Below, one piece after another: positions 27,373 to 36,048 of a stretch of DNA of 64,000 nucleotides. Each line of letters opens with the position of its first letter. Within the stretch, counting starts at the first letter, position 1. The notes beneath the pieces are model-generated. The model was given only the letters and a program-made list of their open reading frames with translations. It searched no databases and was not told where the DNA came from. The DNA is taken from positions 110,573 to 174,572 of the forward strand of contig JAKVJW010000001.1 in the NCBI GenBank assembly GCA_022486815.1. The letters are read 5' to 3'. Both the position numbers and the translations under genes were made by a program. This stretch comes from Prevotella sp. GTDB taxonomy: Bacteria > Bacteroidota > Bacteroidia > Bacteroidales > Bacteroidaceae.

Positions 27373-28719
27373 ATGGTTAGAGATAAAGAACAATATAAGA
27401 TTCTCATTGTGGAAGATGACCTGACCTATGCCGTTATGCTTAAGACGTGGCTTGGTAAGATAGGATTCCTGGTGACGACGGCTGGTCAGGTCTCGAAGGC
27501 TTGTACACTGATAGAAAAGTCTTCCTATCATCTCATTCTTTCGGACTTACGACTTCCTGACAGGGATGGTACATCCTTGATTTCCTGGTTGCAGCATAAA
27601 GGATATGCAATACCGATTATCATCATGACACGCTATGCTGATATACGTGGAGCTGTACAGGCTATGAAGGATGGAGCTGTAGACTATATCGCTAAACCTA
27701 TAGTACCTGATGAGTTGCTCAGAAAAATCTATGAGGCTTTGGATCATCCGGTAGCTGGCAACATGGATAATCATCCGTTGTCGGCGACAACCAGCGGAAA
27801 TGAGGAGAGAGATGATTTTCTGGAAGGTGAAAGTGAACCTGCCCGCCGGTTGTATGATTATGTTGCACTTGTGGCACCTACTCCAATGTCGGTGCTGATC
27901 AACGGAGCCAGCGGAACGGGTAAGGAATATGTGGCACGTCGTATACACCAGTTGAGTAAACGGGCAGACAAGCCTTTTGTGCCGATGGACTGTGGCGCTA
28001 TTCCTGATGAACTGGCGGCCAGTGAATTTTTCGGGCATGTGAAGGGGGCTTTTACCGGTGCTGTGACAGATAAAACCGGAGCTTTTGAGGCTGCTAATGG
28101 GGGAACGTTGTTTTTGGACGAGATAGGAAATCTCAGTTATAATGTCCAGGTTCAGTTGTTACGTGCGTTGCAGGAACGTCGTATACGTAAAATAGGTACG
28201 AACAAGGAAACACAAGTAGACGTTCGCATTGTGTGTGCCACTAATGAGAATCTCCTGGAAGCTATTCAGGAAGGACGTTTCCGGGAAGACCTGTATCATA
28301 GGATCAATGAATTTACACTGCGTATGCCTTCACTTCATGAAAGAGGTGAGGATGTACTGCTATTTGCAAACTTTTTTCTTGATTTGGCAAACAGGGAACT
28401 TGGTCGTTCTATCAAGGGGTTTTCTCCTGAAGCAAATAAGGCATTACTGGCTTATTCCTGGCCTGGAAATTTGCGCCAACTTAAAAATGTCGTGAAAAGA
28501 GCAGTTCTTTTGACCAAAAAGGAAATTGTTCAGGTTGACGTACTGGAAATGGAAGAATCCTCAGCTGTAAAGGATTTAAGTTTGCATAATGTAAAAAGTG
28601 AGAAAACGCGTATTGAGGAGGCTCTCCGAATGACCGGCAACCATAAAGGAAAGGCAGCTGCTTTATTGGGAATAGACCGGAAAACGCTCTATAACAAAAT
28701 GAAAACTTATGGGATGTAA
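27373..28719 (+). CDS. NtrC-family sigma-54-dependent response regulator
   Basis: A 448-residue regulator. The receiver domain (1-~125) has the acidic pair Asp15/Asp16, the phosphorylated Asp58 in 'LILSDLRLPD', Thr86 and Lys108. The AAA+ domain (~150-385) has Walker A 'GASGTGKE' (178-185), the sigma-54 contact loop 'GAFTGA' (225-230) and Walker B 'GGTLFLDE' (243-250). The C-terminal Fis-type helix-turn-helix ('GNHKGKAAALLGIDRKTLYNKM') binds DNA upstream of sigma-54 promoters. It is convergent with, and 16 bp from, a hybrid histidine kinase gene, its likely partner through the kinase's Hpt domain. Target genes are not evident; the glycan genes upstream are candidates by position only. Confidence 0.95.
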   Translation: MVRDKEQYKILIVEDDLTYAVMLKTWLGKIGFLVTTAGQVSKACTLIEKSSYHLILSDLRLPDRDGTSLISWLQHKGYAIPIIIMTRYADIRGAVQAMKDGAVDYIAKPIVPDELLRKIYEALDHPVAGNMDNHPLSATTSGNEERDDFLEGESEPARRLYDYVALVAPTPMSVLINGASGTGKEYVARRIHQLSKRADKPFVPMDCGAIPDELAASEFFGHVKGAFTGAVTDKTGAFEAANGGTLFLDEIGNLSYNVQVQLLRALQERRIRKIGTNKETQVDVRIVCATNENLLEAIQEGRFREDLYHRINEFTLRMPSLHERGEDVLLFANFFLDLANRELGRSIKGFSPEANKALLAYSWPGNLRQLKNVVKRAVLLTKKEIVQVDVLEMEESSAVKDLSLHNVKSEKTRIEEALRMTGNHKGKAAALLGIDRKTLYNKMKTYGM

Positions 28720-28735
28720 CTGCCTGAGAACGGTG

Positions 28736-30961
28736 TCATTTCTTCCATTCTTTGGCAACTGTAACGATCTGTTCTGATGCAGAAAGGACTTCTTCAGCCT
28801 TTGTCTTCAGTTCATCCGTTATTAGAGTAAGGTCACGTTGTTTCTCTATCCACGAAAGTGCGGATACAGACTTCTTTTCACCTATCTGTATGAAAATTGG
28901 CAACATCTTATGTGCGGTTGCAGTTATAGATTGTACATCTCCGTTTTGTAATGCCTCGGCAATCTTTTTACAGTTTTTCTGGGTTTCAGAGATGAAGGTC
29001 TGTATGATATTCTGTGCAGCTTCCTCATCTGTGCCGGCAAAGGCCGTAAGCGAAGAAAAATTAAAATTCTTTTTCGTATTTTTCTGGGGTGCCAGATTCT
29101 TGACAGTTGATATCAACTCTTCTGCCGTAAATGGTTTATGCAGGCATCCGGAAAATCCGAATTGACTCAATTCTTCTGCTTGAATGTCACTGCGTGCTGT
29201 CAGTGCATACACAGGAATATTGAAACCGGCATCTTGAATCTTCTTTACAAATTCAAATCCATTCATTTCTGGCATCTGTACATCTGTGATGATTGCATCA
29301 TAATCATCATTCTTTAACCGTTGGGTTATTTCTAAAGGATGGAGGCTGGTGGTAAGTATAATATTCTGATGGGCCAGCATAGCCTTTGTGAGTTGCAGTT
29401 GTAAAGGGTCATCGTCTATCATCAACAGTTTTATCTGCCGGATCGGTTCTTGATCCTTTGTTATTGTGTTTGACTCTGCTGGCTGCAGCGGTATGATAAC
29501 ATGAAACGTAGAGCCTTTGCTTGGTTCACTGTCTACCCCAATCTCTCCATTCATCAGTTGGATCAGTTTCTTTGTGATAGATAACCCGAGTCCGGCTCCT
29601 TCTTGGCCCTGTGCGTTAGGGAGCCGGGTGAATTCGTTGAATATCTTCTGACATTCTTCCGGCTTCATTCCCAGTCCCGTATCGGCTACTGTAAAAGACA
29701 AATCGCCGTTCTTCAATCCTACTGTCAGGCTGATAGTTCCTTTATCTGTAAATTTCAAGGCATTGGACATCAGGTTTTCCACAATCTGGCGGATACGGAA
29801 CGCATCCCCACTATAGGTGTTATAGAGGATATTACTGCAGGAATAATTTATTCTGATGTCTTTCTGTGTAGCCAGAGGCAGAAAACTTTGATAGACGGTA
29901 TCAAATAATTCTGCTGGTTGGAAGTTCAAACTTTCAATCTTCATTTTATGTGCATCCAGTTGATGATAGTCCAGCAATGACGTGACCATCCGTAACAGGT
30001 GTTGCGCTGATACCTTCATACTATTGAGATAGGTACGTTGCCTGTCATCTTTGATGATACGTTTCAGCAAGTCGGCATAACCCAGGATTGATCCCACAGG
30101 AGCTTTGATATCATGAGTAACTGTCAGCATCAGTTGCTCACGTTCTGCCAGCAACCGGGAAGTTTCTTTATTAGCTTGTTCCAACTGGTGCTTATACCGG
30201 TTGCTTCTTTCAATGTCTCTGAGGATAATAAACAGAAATACTCCTGCCAACAACAAGGCAATTATGGCAATCCACCCCAGAATCTCTACAGAATGCCGTC
30301 GTGCCGATTTCATACTTTCAGCTTGTTGCTGGATCAGAAGATGGTTCTCTCCCTCCATGATTTGTATGAGTTGCTCCATCTGCCGGGTCGTTTCCGCCTC
30401 ACCTGACTTCAGTTTTCTTACTTGTTGGTTCAACTGCCACATCTTCTGCCTGTGCCGGACTTCTGCCTTCCGTCTCGTATTTTCCAACAGTTTCCGGACA
30501 GAATCATCTGGATTGTAAGCCTTCGCCATACTGTCTGTCTCTTCTGTTGTACTGATGTCTTTCACATGTAGTGAATCACCTTTTCCTGGTGCGAAGACGT
30601 CGTGGATTCGTCCGAACAGGTTTTTCTTTTTTCTTACGACATACTGTTGAGTGACAATAGTCATCTTGTGTTTGATCTGTGGCTTGTAGATTAGTGTATC
30701 CTTGTTATTAATCAGTTTATCTATATAGGGTTCATATTGGGATTGATAGTACATTGCTTTTACTGTCTGTAAAGCTTTCTCCATTTGTCTCTCCTTCTGT
30801 CTAAGTTGTGTCTTTACTGAGTCTACATGCGTCAGTTCTTGTTTGTTCTTATCCATGGAAGCTGACATCTCATGGTAAACAAGACCTATAGATAGCACGA
30901 TGAGCAGCAATAGTGCAAAGAATCCGGTGGTTACTTTAAGTTGGGTTGGAAAATGGAACAT
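28736..30961 (-). CDS. Hybrid sensor histidine kinase with receiver and Hpt domains
   Basis: A 741-residue inner-membrane phosphorelay protein. One N-terminal membrane segment (about 11-30), a periplasmic sensor rich in charged and coiled-coil sequence (~31-225), a second membrane segment (~227-248), a HisKA dimerisation domain with the autophosphorylated His283 in 'TVTHDIKAPVG', an ATPase domain ('QIVENLMSNALKFTDKG', 'VADTGLGM', 'GAGLGLSITKKL'), a receiver with Asp560 ('AIITDVQMPEMNG') and a C-terminal Hpt with His684 ('TATAHKMLPIF'). The presence of both receiver and Hpt means it can pass phosphate to a separate regulator, most simply the NtrC-type regulator encoded tail-to-tail with it. 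The signal is unknown; the sensor has no standard fold I recognise. Confidence 0.94.
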   Translation of the reverse strand: MFHFPTQLKVTTGFFALLLLIVLSIGLVYHEMSASMDKNKQELTHVDSVKTQLRQKERQMEKALQTVKAMYYQSQYEPYIDKLINNKDTLIYKPQIKHKMTIVTQQYVVRKKKNLFGRIHDVFAPGKGDSLHVKDISTTEETDSMAKAYNPDDSVRKLLENTRRKAEVRHRQKMWQLNQQVRKLKSGEAETTRQMEQLIQIMEGENHLLIQQQAESMKSARRHSVEILGWIAIIALLLAGVFLFIILRDIERSNRYKHQLEQANKETSRLLAEREQLMLTVTHDIKAPVGSILGYADLLKRIIKDDRQRTYLNSMKVSAQHLLRMVTSLLDYHQLDAHKMKIESLNFQPAELFDTVYQSFLPLATQKDIRINYSCSNILYNTYSGDAFRIRQIVENLMSNALKFTDKGTISLTVGLKNGDLSFTVADTGLGMKPEECQKIFNEFTRLPNAQGQEGAGLGLSITKKLIQLMNGEIGVDSEPSKGSTFHVIIPLQPAESNTITKDQEPIRQIKLLMIDDDPLQLQLTKAMLAHQNIILTTSLHPLEITQRLKNDDYDAIITDVQMPEMNGFEFVKKIQDAGFNIPVYALTARSDIQAEELSQFGFSGCLHKPFTAEELISTVKNLAPQKNTKKNFNFSSLTAFAGTDEEAAQNIIQTFISETQKNCKKIAEALQNGDVQSITATAHKMLPIFIQIGEKKSVSALSWIEKQRDLTLITDELKTKAEEVLSASEQIVTVAKEWKK

Positions 30962-31048
30962 ATCATCAAACAGTTTTCATTACAAATTGCGAATATACAC
31001 TTTTTCTGTTAACAAAAGGGAATTGTATGTGTTTTTTTCTGAACGACA

Positions 31049-31084
31049 AAAAGGGAGAGAGGCAAATGGATGCCGGCTCTCCCT
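31049..31084 (-). terminator. Minus-strand terminator of the PepSY-like gene
   Basis: A 7-bp stem (31054-31060 with 31078-31084), extended inward by a GGCA/TGCC pairing, reads on the minus strand into TTTTTGTC. It starts 27 bp after the stop codon of the small gene at 31111-31422. Confidence 0.8.
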
Positions 31085-31110
31085 CAGATTTAATCTTAAC
31101 TCTCAAATTT

Positions 31111-31422
31111 TTATTTTACCACTTCACCTTTATCATTATATTTCTCAGTAAAAACGGCATTGTCTTTTGTACAGATTTTTACAGAGTAAACGACTTGTCC
31201 GTCCTGGTCATCTTTCGTGAATGCACTGATGGTTGCGTCAGGATAGGATTTCGCTATAGAATCTTTTATTACCTGTGGCAATTCATTCTCATTTGTTGCT
31301 GTTGCAGGCTGTTCTGTTGCTGTTGTAACGGTATCTGTCTTTACCGTATCATTTCCTTCTACTTGTGCGTATGATGCGAAACTCACACACAGCATGGCTA
31401 CTACTACAAATAACTTTTTCAT
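31111..31422 (-). CDS. Small secreted PepSY-like protein
   Basis: A 103-residue protein with a clear signal peptide ending 'SYAQ' at residue 20. A Thr/Glu-rich low-complexity linker (about 22-47) leads to a compact domain: 'LPQVIKDSIAKSYPDATISAF' then 'VVYSVKICTKDNAVFTEKYND'. This layout resembles PepSY-like proteins of Bacteroidota, in which a helix is followed by a beta-sheet. The function of such single-domain forms is not known; they are found in the periplasm. Alone on the minus strand, with its own terminator, it appears to be a monocistronic gene. A weak -7-like box (CATCTTTG on the minus strand, about 31475-31482) lies upstream. Confidence 0.72.
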   Translation of the reverse strand: MKKLFVVVAMLCVSFASYAQVEGNDTVKTDTVTTATEQPATATNENELPQVIKDSIAKSYPDATISAFTKDDQDGQVVYSVKICTKDNAVFTEKYNDKGEVVK

Positions 31423-31642
31423 ATCTTTATGTTTTTAGAAGTTAATTATGTCTCTTCGTTCTATAAAGTATAGTGCCAAAGATGTGCCAGAAAAAAAGAA
31501 TAAGATATAAACGGTTGAAAAACAAGTACTTAAAATAATATTTGCTCTTCTTAGGCAATGTGTGATATGGGGAATATGGGGAATTGTTGTGCAATTTCTC
31601 CCCAATATGGATGATAAACCTTTTTCGTTTATCATAAATAAA
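31423..31642. other. Gap between the PepSY-like and DoxX genes
   Basis: About 220 bases with overlapping open frames that have no recognisable product. It should contain the promoter of the PepSY-like gene, but only a one-mismatch -7 box is visible on the minus strand. Confidence 0.4.
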
Positions 31643-31686
31643 GTAAAGGAATGAATCTGTATTTCTCCACAGACTCATTCCTTTAC
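31634..31686 (-). terminator. Minus-strand terminator of the DoxX gene
   Basis: A 17-bp stem (31643-31659 with 31670-31686, one G-U) and a 10-base loop; on the minus strand it runs into the T-rich TTTATTTAT. It lies 40 bp past the DoxX stop codon. Confidence 0.82.
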
Positions 31687-31725
31687 TCTTGCTCAGAAAC
31701 TCTTGAGGAAGGTATCAGATGACTC

Positions 31726-32154
31726 TCATCTTCTGAATAGTCTTTTTCCGATCAGCGCATCAATGGAATAAGATCCGGGACCGGCGAAGAACATTAATAA
31801 GTAAACCATCAGGTAGGCAAATGCAAGTTCTCCTGAAGCAATAGATCCGCCATGTACAGTAAAAAAGGCTACACTCATGGTGAAAATCATAGGAATGACG
31901 GCTAACCGGGTAAGAAAGCCGGCTATAAAGGCGATTGAACAGGCTAACTCTCCGAAGATAGCCAGTGCCAGTGATAATCTGCTTCCTACACCGATGGGAT
32001 CAGGAAACTGTGACGCCATCATACTGAAATTCATGAGTTTCTGGAGACCGTGACTGGCAAGCAGTAATCCAAAGATTATTCTTGTTGCTAAAAGTAGAGA
32101 GGAAACTTTAACCTCTTCTTTTTTACATGGAAATAAATAATTGAGGATTTTCAT
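31726..32154 (-). CDS. DoxX-family membrane protein
   Basis: A 142-residue four-helix inner-membrane protein. The first helix carries 'ATRIIFGLLLASHGLQKLMNF', the DoxX signature, followed by 'LALAIFGELACSIAFIAGFLTRLAVIPM' and the 'YLMVYLLMFFAGPGSYSIDAL' end that is near-constant in the family. DoxX proteins are linked to redox-related membrane processes but have no agreed activity. It is monocistronic, with its own promoter (32278-32308) and terminator (31634-31686). Confidence 0.9.
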   Translation of the reverse strand: MKILNYLFPCKKEEVKVSSLLLATRIIFGLLLASHGLQKLMNFSMMASQFPDPIGVGSRLSLALAIFGELACSIAFIAGFLTRLAVIPMIFTMSVAFFTVHGGSIASGELAFAYLMVYLLMFFAGPGSYSIDALIGKRLFRR

Positions 32155-32277
32155 GTTCTTGTCTTTTAATTTTGTTTTTTATTGCAAGTATAGCAAAATG
32201 ATAAAATTCAAATAGTTCTCTCCCTTCATTTTTATGTAAATGAAGAATTTTTGCTTTTTTCTTTAACTTACTTGAGA

Positions 32278-32308
32278 CAAAGATAGAAATAAAAGATTTA
32301 TTACGCAA
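32278..32308 (-). promoter_or_regulatory. Promoter of the DoxX gene
   Basis: On the minus strand TATCTTTG (32278-32285) is preceded at 19 bp by TTGC (32305-32308). The leader would be about 115 nt. The rest of the 32155-32559 gap holds the mgsA promoter and no gene. Confidence 0.55.
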
Positions 32309-32423
32309 GTCCTGTTAAATGAAAATGATTTCTAATCGTGTTATGCAATGAGGTGAAAAAATGTTGTTGATGCCACTATTTAACTTACATTAACTGCTTG
32401 TAGAATAGAAAATCTTTGATATC

Positions 32424-32456
32424 CTTGCGCTCTTTGGCAAAACAATTTTATCTTTG
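32424..32456 (+). promoter_or_regulatory. Promoter of mgsA
   Basis: CTTG (32424-32427), 21 bp, TATCTTTG (32449-32456), about 100 bp upstream of the mgsA start codon. The -7 box is a perfect TAnnTTTG match; the -33 box has one mismatch. Confidence 0.6.
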
Positions 32457-32559
32457 TAAGTAGCAAACAGACCTTCGTGATAGAGATGAAGTCTGTGAGT
32501 TTTACTTTTTTGATTTGGAAATGGATTAACCTATATATTTAGAACTAAAGAAAAAAACT

Positions 32560-33105
32560 ATGGAAGATTTTTTAAAGAGGAATATTGGTTTGGTGGCTCA
32601 TGATGCCAACAAGAAGGATCTGATTGAATGGTGTTTGTGGAACTCGAAGAAACTGATGGGACATAAGTTCTATTCTACGGGAACTACCGGACATCTTATT
32701 CTGGAAGCCTTGTCTAAGAAACATCCGGAGGTAGAATGGGATTTTACAATTCTCAATTCGGGCCCCTTAGGCGGTGACCAGCAGATGGGATCTTTGATTG
32801 TGGGGGGAAGCATTGATTATTTATTCTTCTTTACTGATCCGATGACTTTGCAGCCTCATGATTCTGATGTCCGTGCCTTGACTCGCTTGTGCAATGTGGA
32901 GAATATTGTTGTTTGCTGTAATCGGTCGACTGCTGACCATATCATTTCCAGTCCGTTGTTTCAAGACGCAACCTATAAGCAGATTAAACCTGACTATTCA
33001 GCTTATGCACATCGTTTTGCCAATCAGCCATTGGTTGAGGAGGCTGTAGAATCGGTTAATGAAAAAGATGAACCGACTGATAAAGACGAAGAAAAAGCAG
33101 GATAA
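32560..33105 (+). CDS. mgsA: Methylglyoxal synthase
   Basis: Converts dihydroxyacetone phosphate to methylglyoxal and phosphate in the cytoplasm, a bypass used when sugar phosphates accumulate. The protein is 181 residues; the first ~150 match MgsA: 'IGLVAHDANKKDLIEW' (phosphate-site His and Lys), 'STGTTGHLI', 'SGPLGGDQQMGSLI' with the catalytic Asp, and 'DPMTLQPHDSDVRAL' with the active-site His. About 25 acidic and charged residues at the C-terminus are an extension beyond the usual ~150. It is monocistronic. The 22-bp palindromic repeat array starts 36 bp after its stop codon. Confidence 0.95.
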   Translation: MEDFLKRNIGLVAHDANKKDLIEWCLWNSKKLMGHKFYSTGTTGHLILEALSKKHPEVEWDFTILNSGPLGGDQQMGSLIVGGSIDYLFFFTDPMTLQPHDSDVRALTRLCNVENIVVCCNRSTADHIISSPLFQDATYKQIKPDYSAYAHRFANQPLVEEAVESVNEKDEPTDKDEEKAG

Positions 33106-33141
33106 AACTGCTTCTACCAGATAAGATATTCAAGTTGTATA

Positions 33142-33295
33142 TTACCACAGTTTGGTAAGCATATAGCCATAGTCTGGTAAGCCCATTTCCACTAATTGGT
33201 AAATACGTTACCGCTGTGTGGTAACCCCATTACCATAGTCTGGAAAGCACCTTACCGCTAATTGGTAAACTCATTACCAAAGTATTGGTAATTAC
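33142..33295. repeat. Seven tandem 22-bp palindromic repeats
   Basis: Seven consecutive 22-bp units start at 33142, 33164, 33186, 33208, 33230, 33252 and 33274. Each is built on TTACC, a variable 6-7 bp core, and TGGTAA, so each is itself palindromic; a GGTAA of one unit can also pair with the TTACC of the next. Central cores recur: units 2 and 5 share CATAGTCTGG, units 3 and 6 share CTAATTGG, hinting at a 66-bp higher order. There is no coding frame and no unique spacer, so it is not a CRISPR array. Function is unknown; the period is about two DNA turns. Confidence 0.95.
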
Positions 33296-33550
33296 AAATT
33301 CTGACGATAATAGATAAAAGGCAGAATATTAGATAGATACGACATATTAGACCTGCTTGTCAATTCATGCTTGATTCCGTTAATAGTGTTGTCAGAGAAT
33401 CCGTTTTTATGAATGGAACTCAAACGTATTTATTGAAAAGGATATGAAACTTAAAAGCAATATCGAGGGTATCGGCATTGCTTTTATTTTTTAGGGATTG
33501 ATGGCGTGGAAAGATATAGGGCGTAAATTGGCTAATAGATAGCGGTCTAT
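33296..33550. other. Non-coding stretch after the repeat array, with a plus-strand terminator
   Basis: No gene is visible. A terminator is clear: a 9-bp stem (33453-33461 with 33477-33485) followed by ATTTTTT on the plus strand. It is about 350 bp downstream of mgsA, so a transcript from mgsA or from an unseen promoter would carry the repeat array as RNA. Confidence 0.6.
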
Positions 33551-34873
33551 TCAACTGTCTTTAGTCTCTACCATCTCTTCGTGATTCGTGGTGGAGTCGG
33601 AAGTTTCTTTTGGTATATCCTTTCCAGTTTTTGCAGCTGCAGCTTTATTCTTGATGTTTTCAATGGCTGCATAAGCCTGTTTCTTCGTTAGATTCAATTG
33701 ATAGCGATAGACCAGGAAGGTCGTAAATCCGTAGACGATGACCTGTATCCAGAGAGGAATGATAAATTTCTGAACTTCATCCAAAGTTGCTCCCATATTA
33801 TTGATGGATAAAAATCCGCGGATACCCCATGTAGATGGTATCAGCCAAGCAACACCTTCCCAAAATCCGGGGATATTGCTAAGTGGCCATGAAACTCCGG
33901 TCATAAACAGAAATGGTACAGAAGTAAACATGACTAATAACAAGACATTCTCTCTATAGCGTACGAAACAGGATAGCGTCATGCCAAAAAAAGTAACGGC
34001 GAGAATGTAAGGAATAAGTAGTCCCCATAGTGCCAGTGGGGTAGACATTTCTGTGAAATTGAAAAAGTGAGGTACACAGAGTGTGATGTATGCAGCCTGT
34101 ACGCAATAAATCATAAAACAAGCCATGGCTTTACCTAGTATGATACGGAATGTTCCCATATAGTGCTTGCTGATAGGTACGAGTTCTTTATATCTGTTGT
34201 TCTCTCTCGCAGTACCGGCTGACAAGCCGATGCCGAGGAGTAGTGTCTGCTGGAGAATCAACATGAGAACGCCCGGAATAATGGCATTACCATAACCACC
34301 CGGTTCATTAAAGATAGCGATATTATCCGATTTTATTGGATTGGCAGTAACCTTGTCTTCTTGATTCGTGAAATTTACTGAACGACTAATCTGTATCTTT
34401 GAGTTGATTTTATTGGCCACATTGACGGCCGTACTGTAAACAGCTCTATAGTATAGCATCAGGCTCATGTCTGCATAAGTACTTACACTACTTGTCTCTC
34501 CTCGATAAACTCTCTTTTCAAAGTCTTCCGGGAAATAGAGCACGCCGTGTACGGCATTCCTGCCGGCAAGTTGTTTGGCTTCTTCAAGGTTGTCACAATA
34601 GTATGTGACCTTAGTATCAGGACTGGCGTCATAGTCTCGAATGAATTCCCTGCTGAGATGACTGTGTGACATATCAACAATGGCAACAGGAACATTTCTT
34701 ATTACTTCATTATTGTAAATCCAAGAATATACTAAAGGATAGAAAAGTGGCACGAGAATACAGAAAATGAGTACTCCTTCATCAGAAACGGCATTGCGCA
34801 TCTCTTTGGCCCAGATATAGCACATATCCTGGATACCGTGTCCGATAGCTTTGAAAAAACCTTCTTGCTCCAT
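33551..34873 (-). CDS. ABC-2 type transporter permease
   Basis: A 440-residue inner-membrane permease. One N-terminal membrane helix ('GVLIFCILVPLFYPLVYSWIY'), a ~150-residue periplasmic loop ('VPVAIVDMSHSHLSREFIRDY...'), then about five helices at the C-terminal end ('IIPGVLMLILQQTLLLGIGLSAGT', 'FLFMTGVSWPLSNIPGFW'). This is the ABC-2 / YhhJ-YbhR layout. It is the last gene of the operon and 5 bp after a second permease gene, with which it probably forms a heterodimer. The C-terminal ~40 residues are charged and poorly conserved. Substrate not predictable; HlyD and TolC partners indicate export across both membranes. Confidence 0.9.
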   Translation of the reverse strand: MEQEGFFKAIGHGIQDMCYIWAKEMRNAVSDEGVLIFCILVPLFYPLVYSWIYNNEVIRNVPVAIVDMSHSHLSREFIRDYDASPDTKVTYYCDNLEEAKQLAGRNAVHGVLYFPEDFEKRVYRGETSSVSTYADMSLMLYYRAVYSTAVNVANKINSKIQISRSVNFTNQEDKVTANPIKSDNIAIFNEPGGYGNAIIPGVLMLILQQTLLLGIGLSAGTARENNRYKELVPISKHYMGTFRIILGKAMACFMIYCVQAAYITLCVPHFFNFTEMSTPLALWGLLIPYILAVTFFGMTLSCFVRYRENVLLLVMFTSVPFLFMTGVSWPLSNIPGFWEGVAWLIPSTWGIRGFLSINNMGATLDEVQKFIIPLWIQVIVYGFTTFLVYRYQLNLTKKQAYAAIENIKNKAAAAKTGKDIPKETSDSTTNHEEMVETKDS

Positions 34874-34878
34874 TTGTT

Positions 34879-36048
34879 TTATGGGATATAAATATCATGC
34901 AGCATTGCCCGCTTTAGATTTCTGTTGGTGAACAATGGTAATAAGGAAAAGCAACACAGCGCGATGATTTCGCTTAAGACGTATGTGAGAGGAAAGTTGT
35001 TGAATATACAGGTGTGATAAATGACGTAATAGTGTCGTAGGGGGAACATCTGTGCGATAGCTTGAATCTCAGGATCCATGCTTTCAAGAGGATAGGTAGC
35101 TCCGACGACAGAAAAACTTACTACGGACCATAATGAACAGATGCTCATAGCCATACGCAGGGAAGGCATCAAACCGAAGGCAAAAATACCAAAACTCTGG
35201 CAAGAGATAACTGCAAGAAACCCGAGCAAGAGCATCCTTCCTACACCTCCCGGATGTGGGAACCCCAATACATAGTAGATGTAAAATTCAAAACAATAGA
35301 AGATGGAGAGAAAGATGAATGTCTGTGGTAGTATCTTGCCTGTGAGAGCCACATAAACGTTGTTGTGTGCCATTGCCATCCACTGTCTCGACCGCTTGAA
35401 TTTCAATTCTGTTCCAATGGAATAGGGCGTAATCAGAAAAACAAACAGCAAAAGAACGCCTGGAACTATAAATGTACTCAGATAGACATTGTAATTGGTC
35501 CAAGGATTACCGATCATGTGAAGATCGATGGCAATCGGCTGAATGTTAGCTGCAATTTCCTTATCAGTCTTTCCTAATGCTTCAAGTTTTGCCATTCCTA
35601 TGCCCGCAGCTCCAAGTTGGGTTGCTGTTTTCAAGTCACGATAGAGCAAATTTCCGGCTAACAGAAATTCGGTGTTATAATAGTAGGACATCTTGGCTTG
35701 CTCTCCTCTCATGATATCCTTGGTCATACCTTTAGGAATATAAAGAAAGCCAAAAATATTATCTTTTTGAATGTCCCTTCTGGCTTCATTTACATTCTCG
35801 TAACTTTCTACAATCCTTGTCGTCTGTAAACTTTCTAACTTGCGAACAATGGCACGAGAAGTTGTCGTGTTATCCAAATCAACAATTCCTACAGGCATCT
35901 TGGCAGGTACTCCTTCACCCATCAGTGAAGTGAAAAACAGGACTACGATGATGGGGAAGAAAATCATGCAAAAAGCATAAATGGGATTTCTTCGTATATT
36001 GCCACATTCTCTTAGGGCAATCAGATAAATGTCTTTGAGAATTTTCAA
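34879..36048 (-). CDS. ABC-2 type transporter permease
   Basis: A 389-residue permease of the same ABC-2 layout as its downstream neighbour: an N-terminal helix ('PIYAFCMIFFPIIVVLFFTSLM'), a large periplasmic loop with 'MPVGIVDLDNTTTSRAIVRKLES', then C-terminal helices ('FIVPGVLLLFVFLITPYSIGTEL', 'SICSLWSVVSFSVVGATYPLESM'). The start codon overlaps the stop of the HlyD gene by 4 bp (ATGA), indicating translational coupling. With its paralogue it would form the membrane core of an exporter. No ATP-binding subunit is encoded in this operon. Confidence 0.9.
   Translation of the reverse strand: MKILKDIYLIALRECGNIRRNPIYAFCMIFFPIIVVLFFTSLMGEGVPAKMPVGIVDLDNTTTSRAIVRKLESLQTTRIVESYENVNEARRDIQKDNIFGFLYIPKGMTKDIMRGEQAKMSYYYNTEFLLAGNLLYRDLKTATQLGAAGIGMAKLEALGKTDKEIAANIQPIAIDLHMIGNPWTNYNVYLSTFIVPGVLLLFVFLITPYSIGTELKFKRSRQWMAMAHNNVYVALTGKILPQTFIFLSIFYCFEFYIYYVLGFPHPGGVGRMLLLGFLAVISCQSFGIFAFGLMPSLRMAMSICSLWSVVSFSVVGATYPLESMDPEIQAIAQMFPLRHYYVIYHTCIFNNFPLTYVLSEIIALCCFSLLPLFTNRNLKRAMLHDIYIP

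Noticed and set aside
33142..33295. CRISPR-like repeat array
   Set aside because: Units are directly adjacent at 22 bp with degenerate cores, no unique 30-bp spacers and no cas genes nearby.
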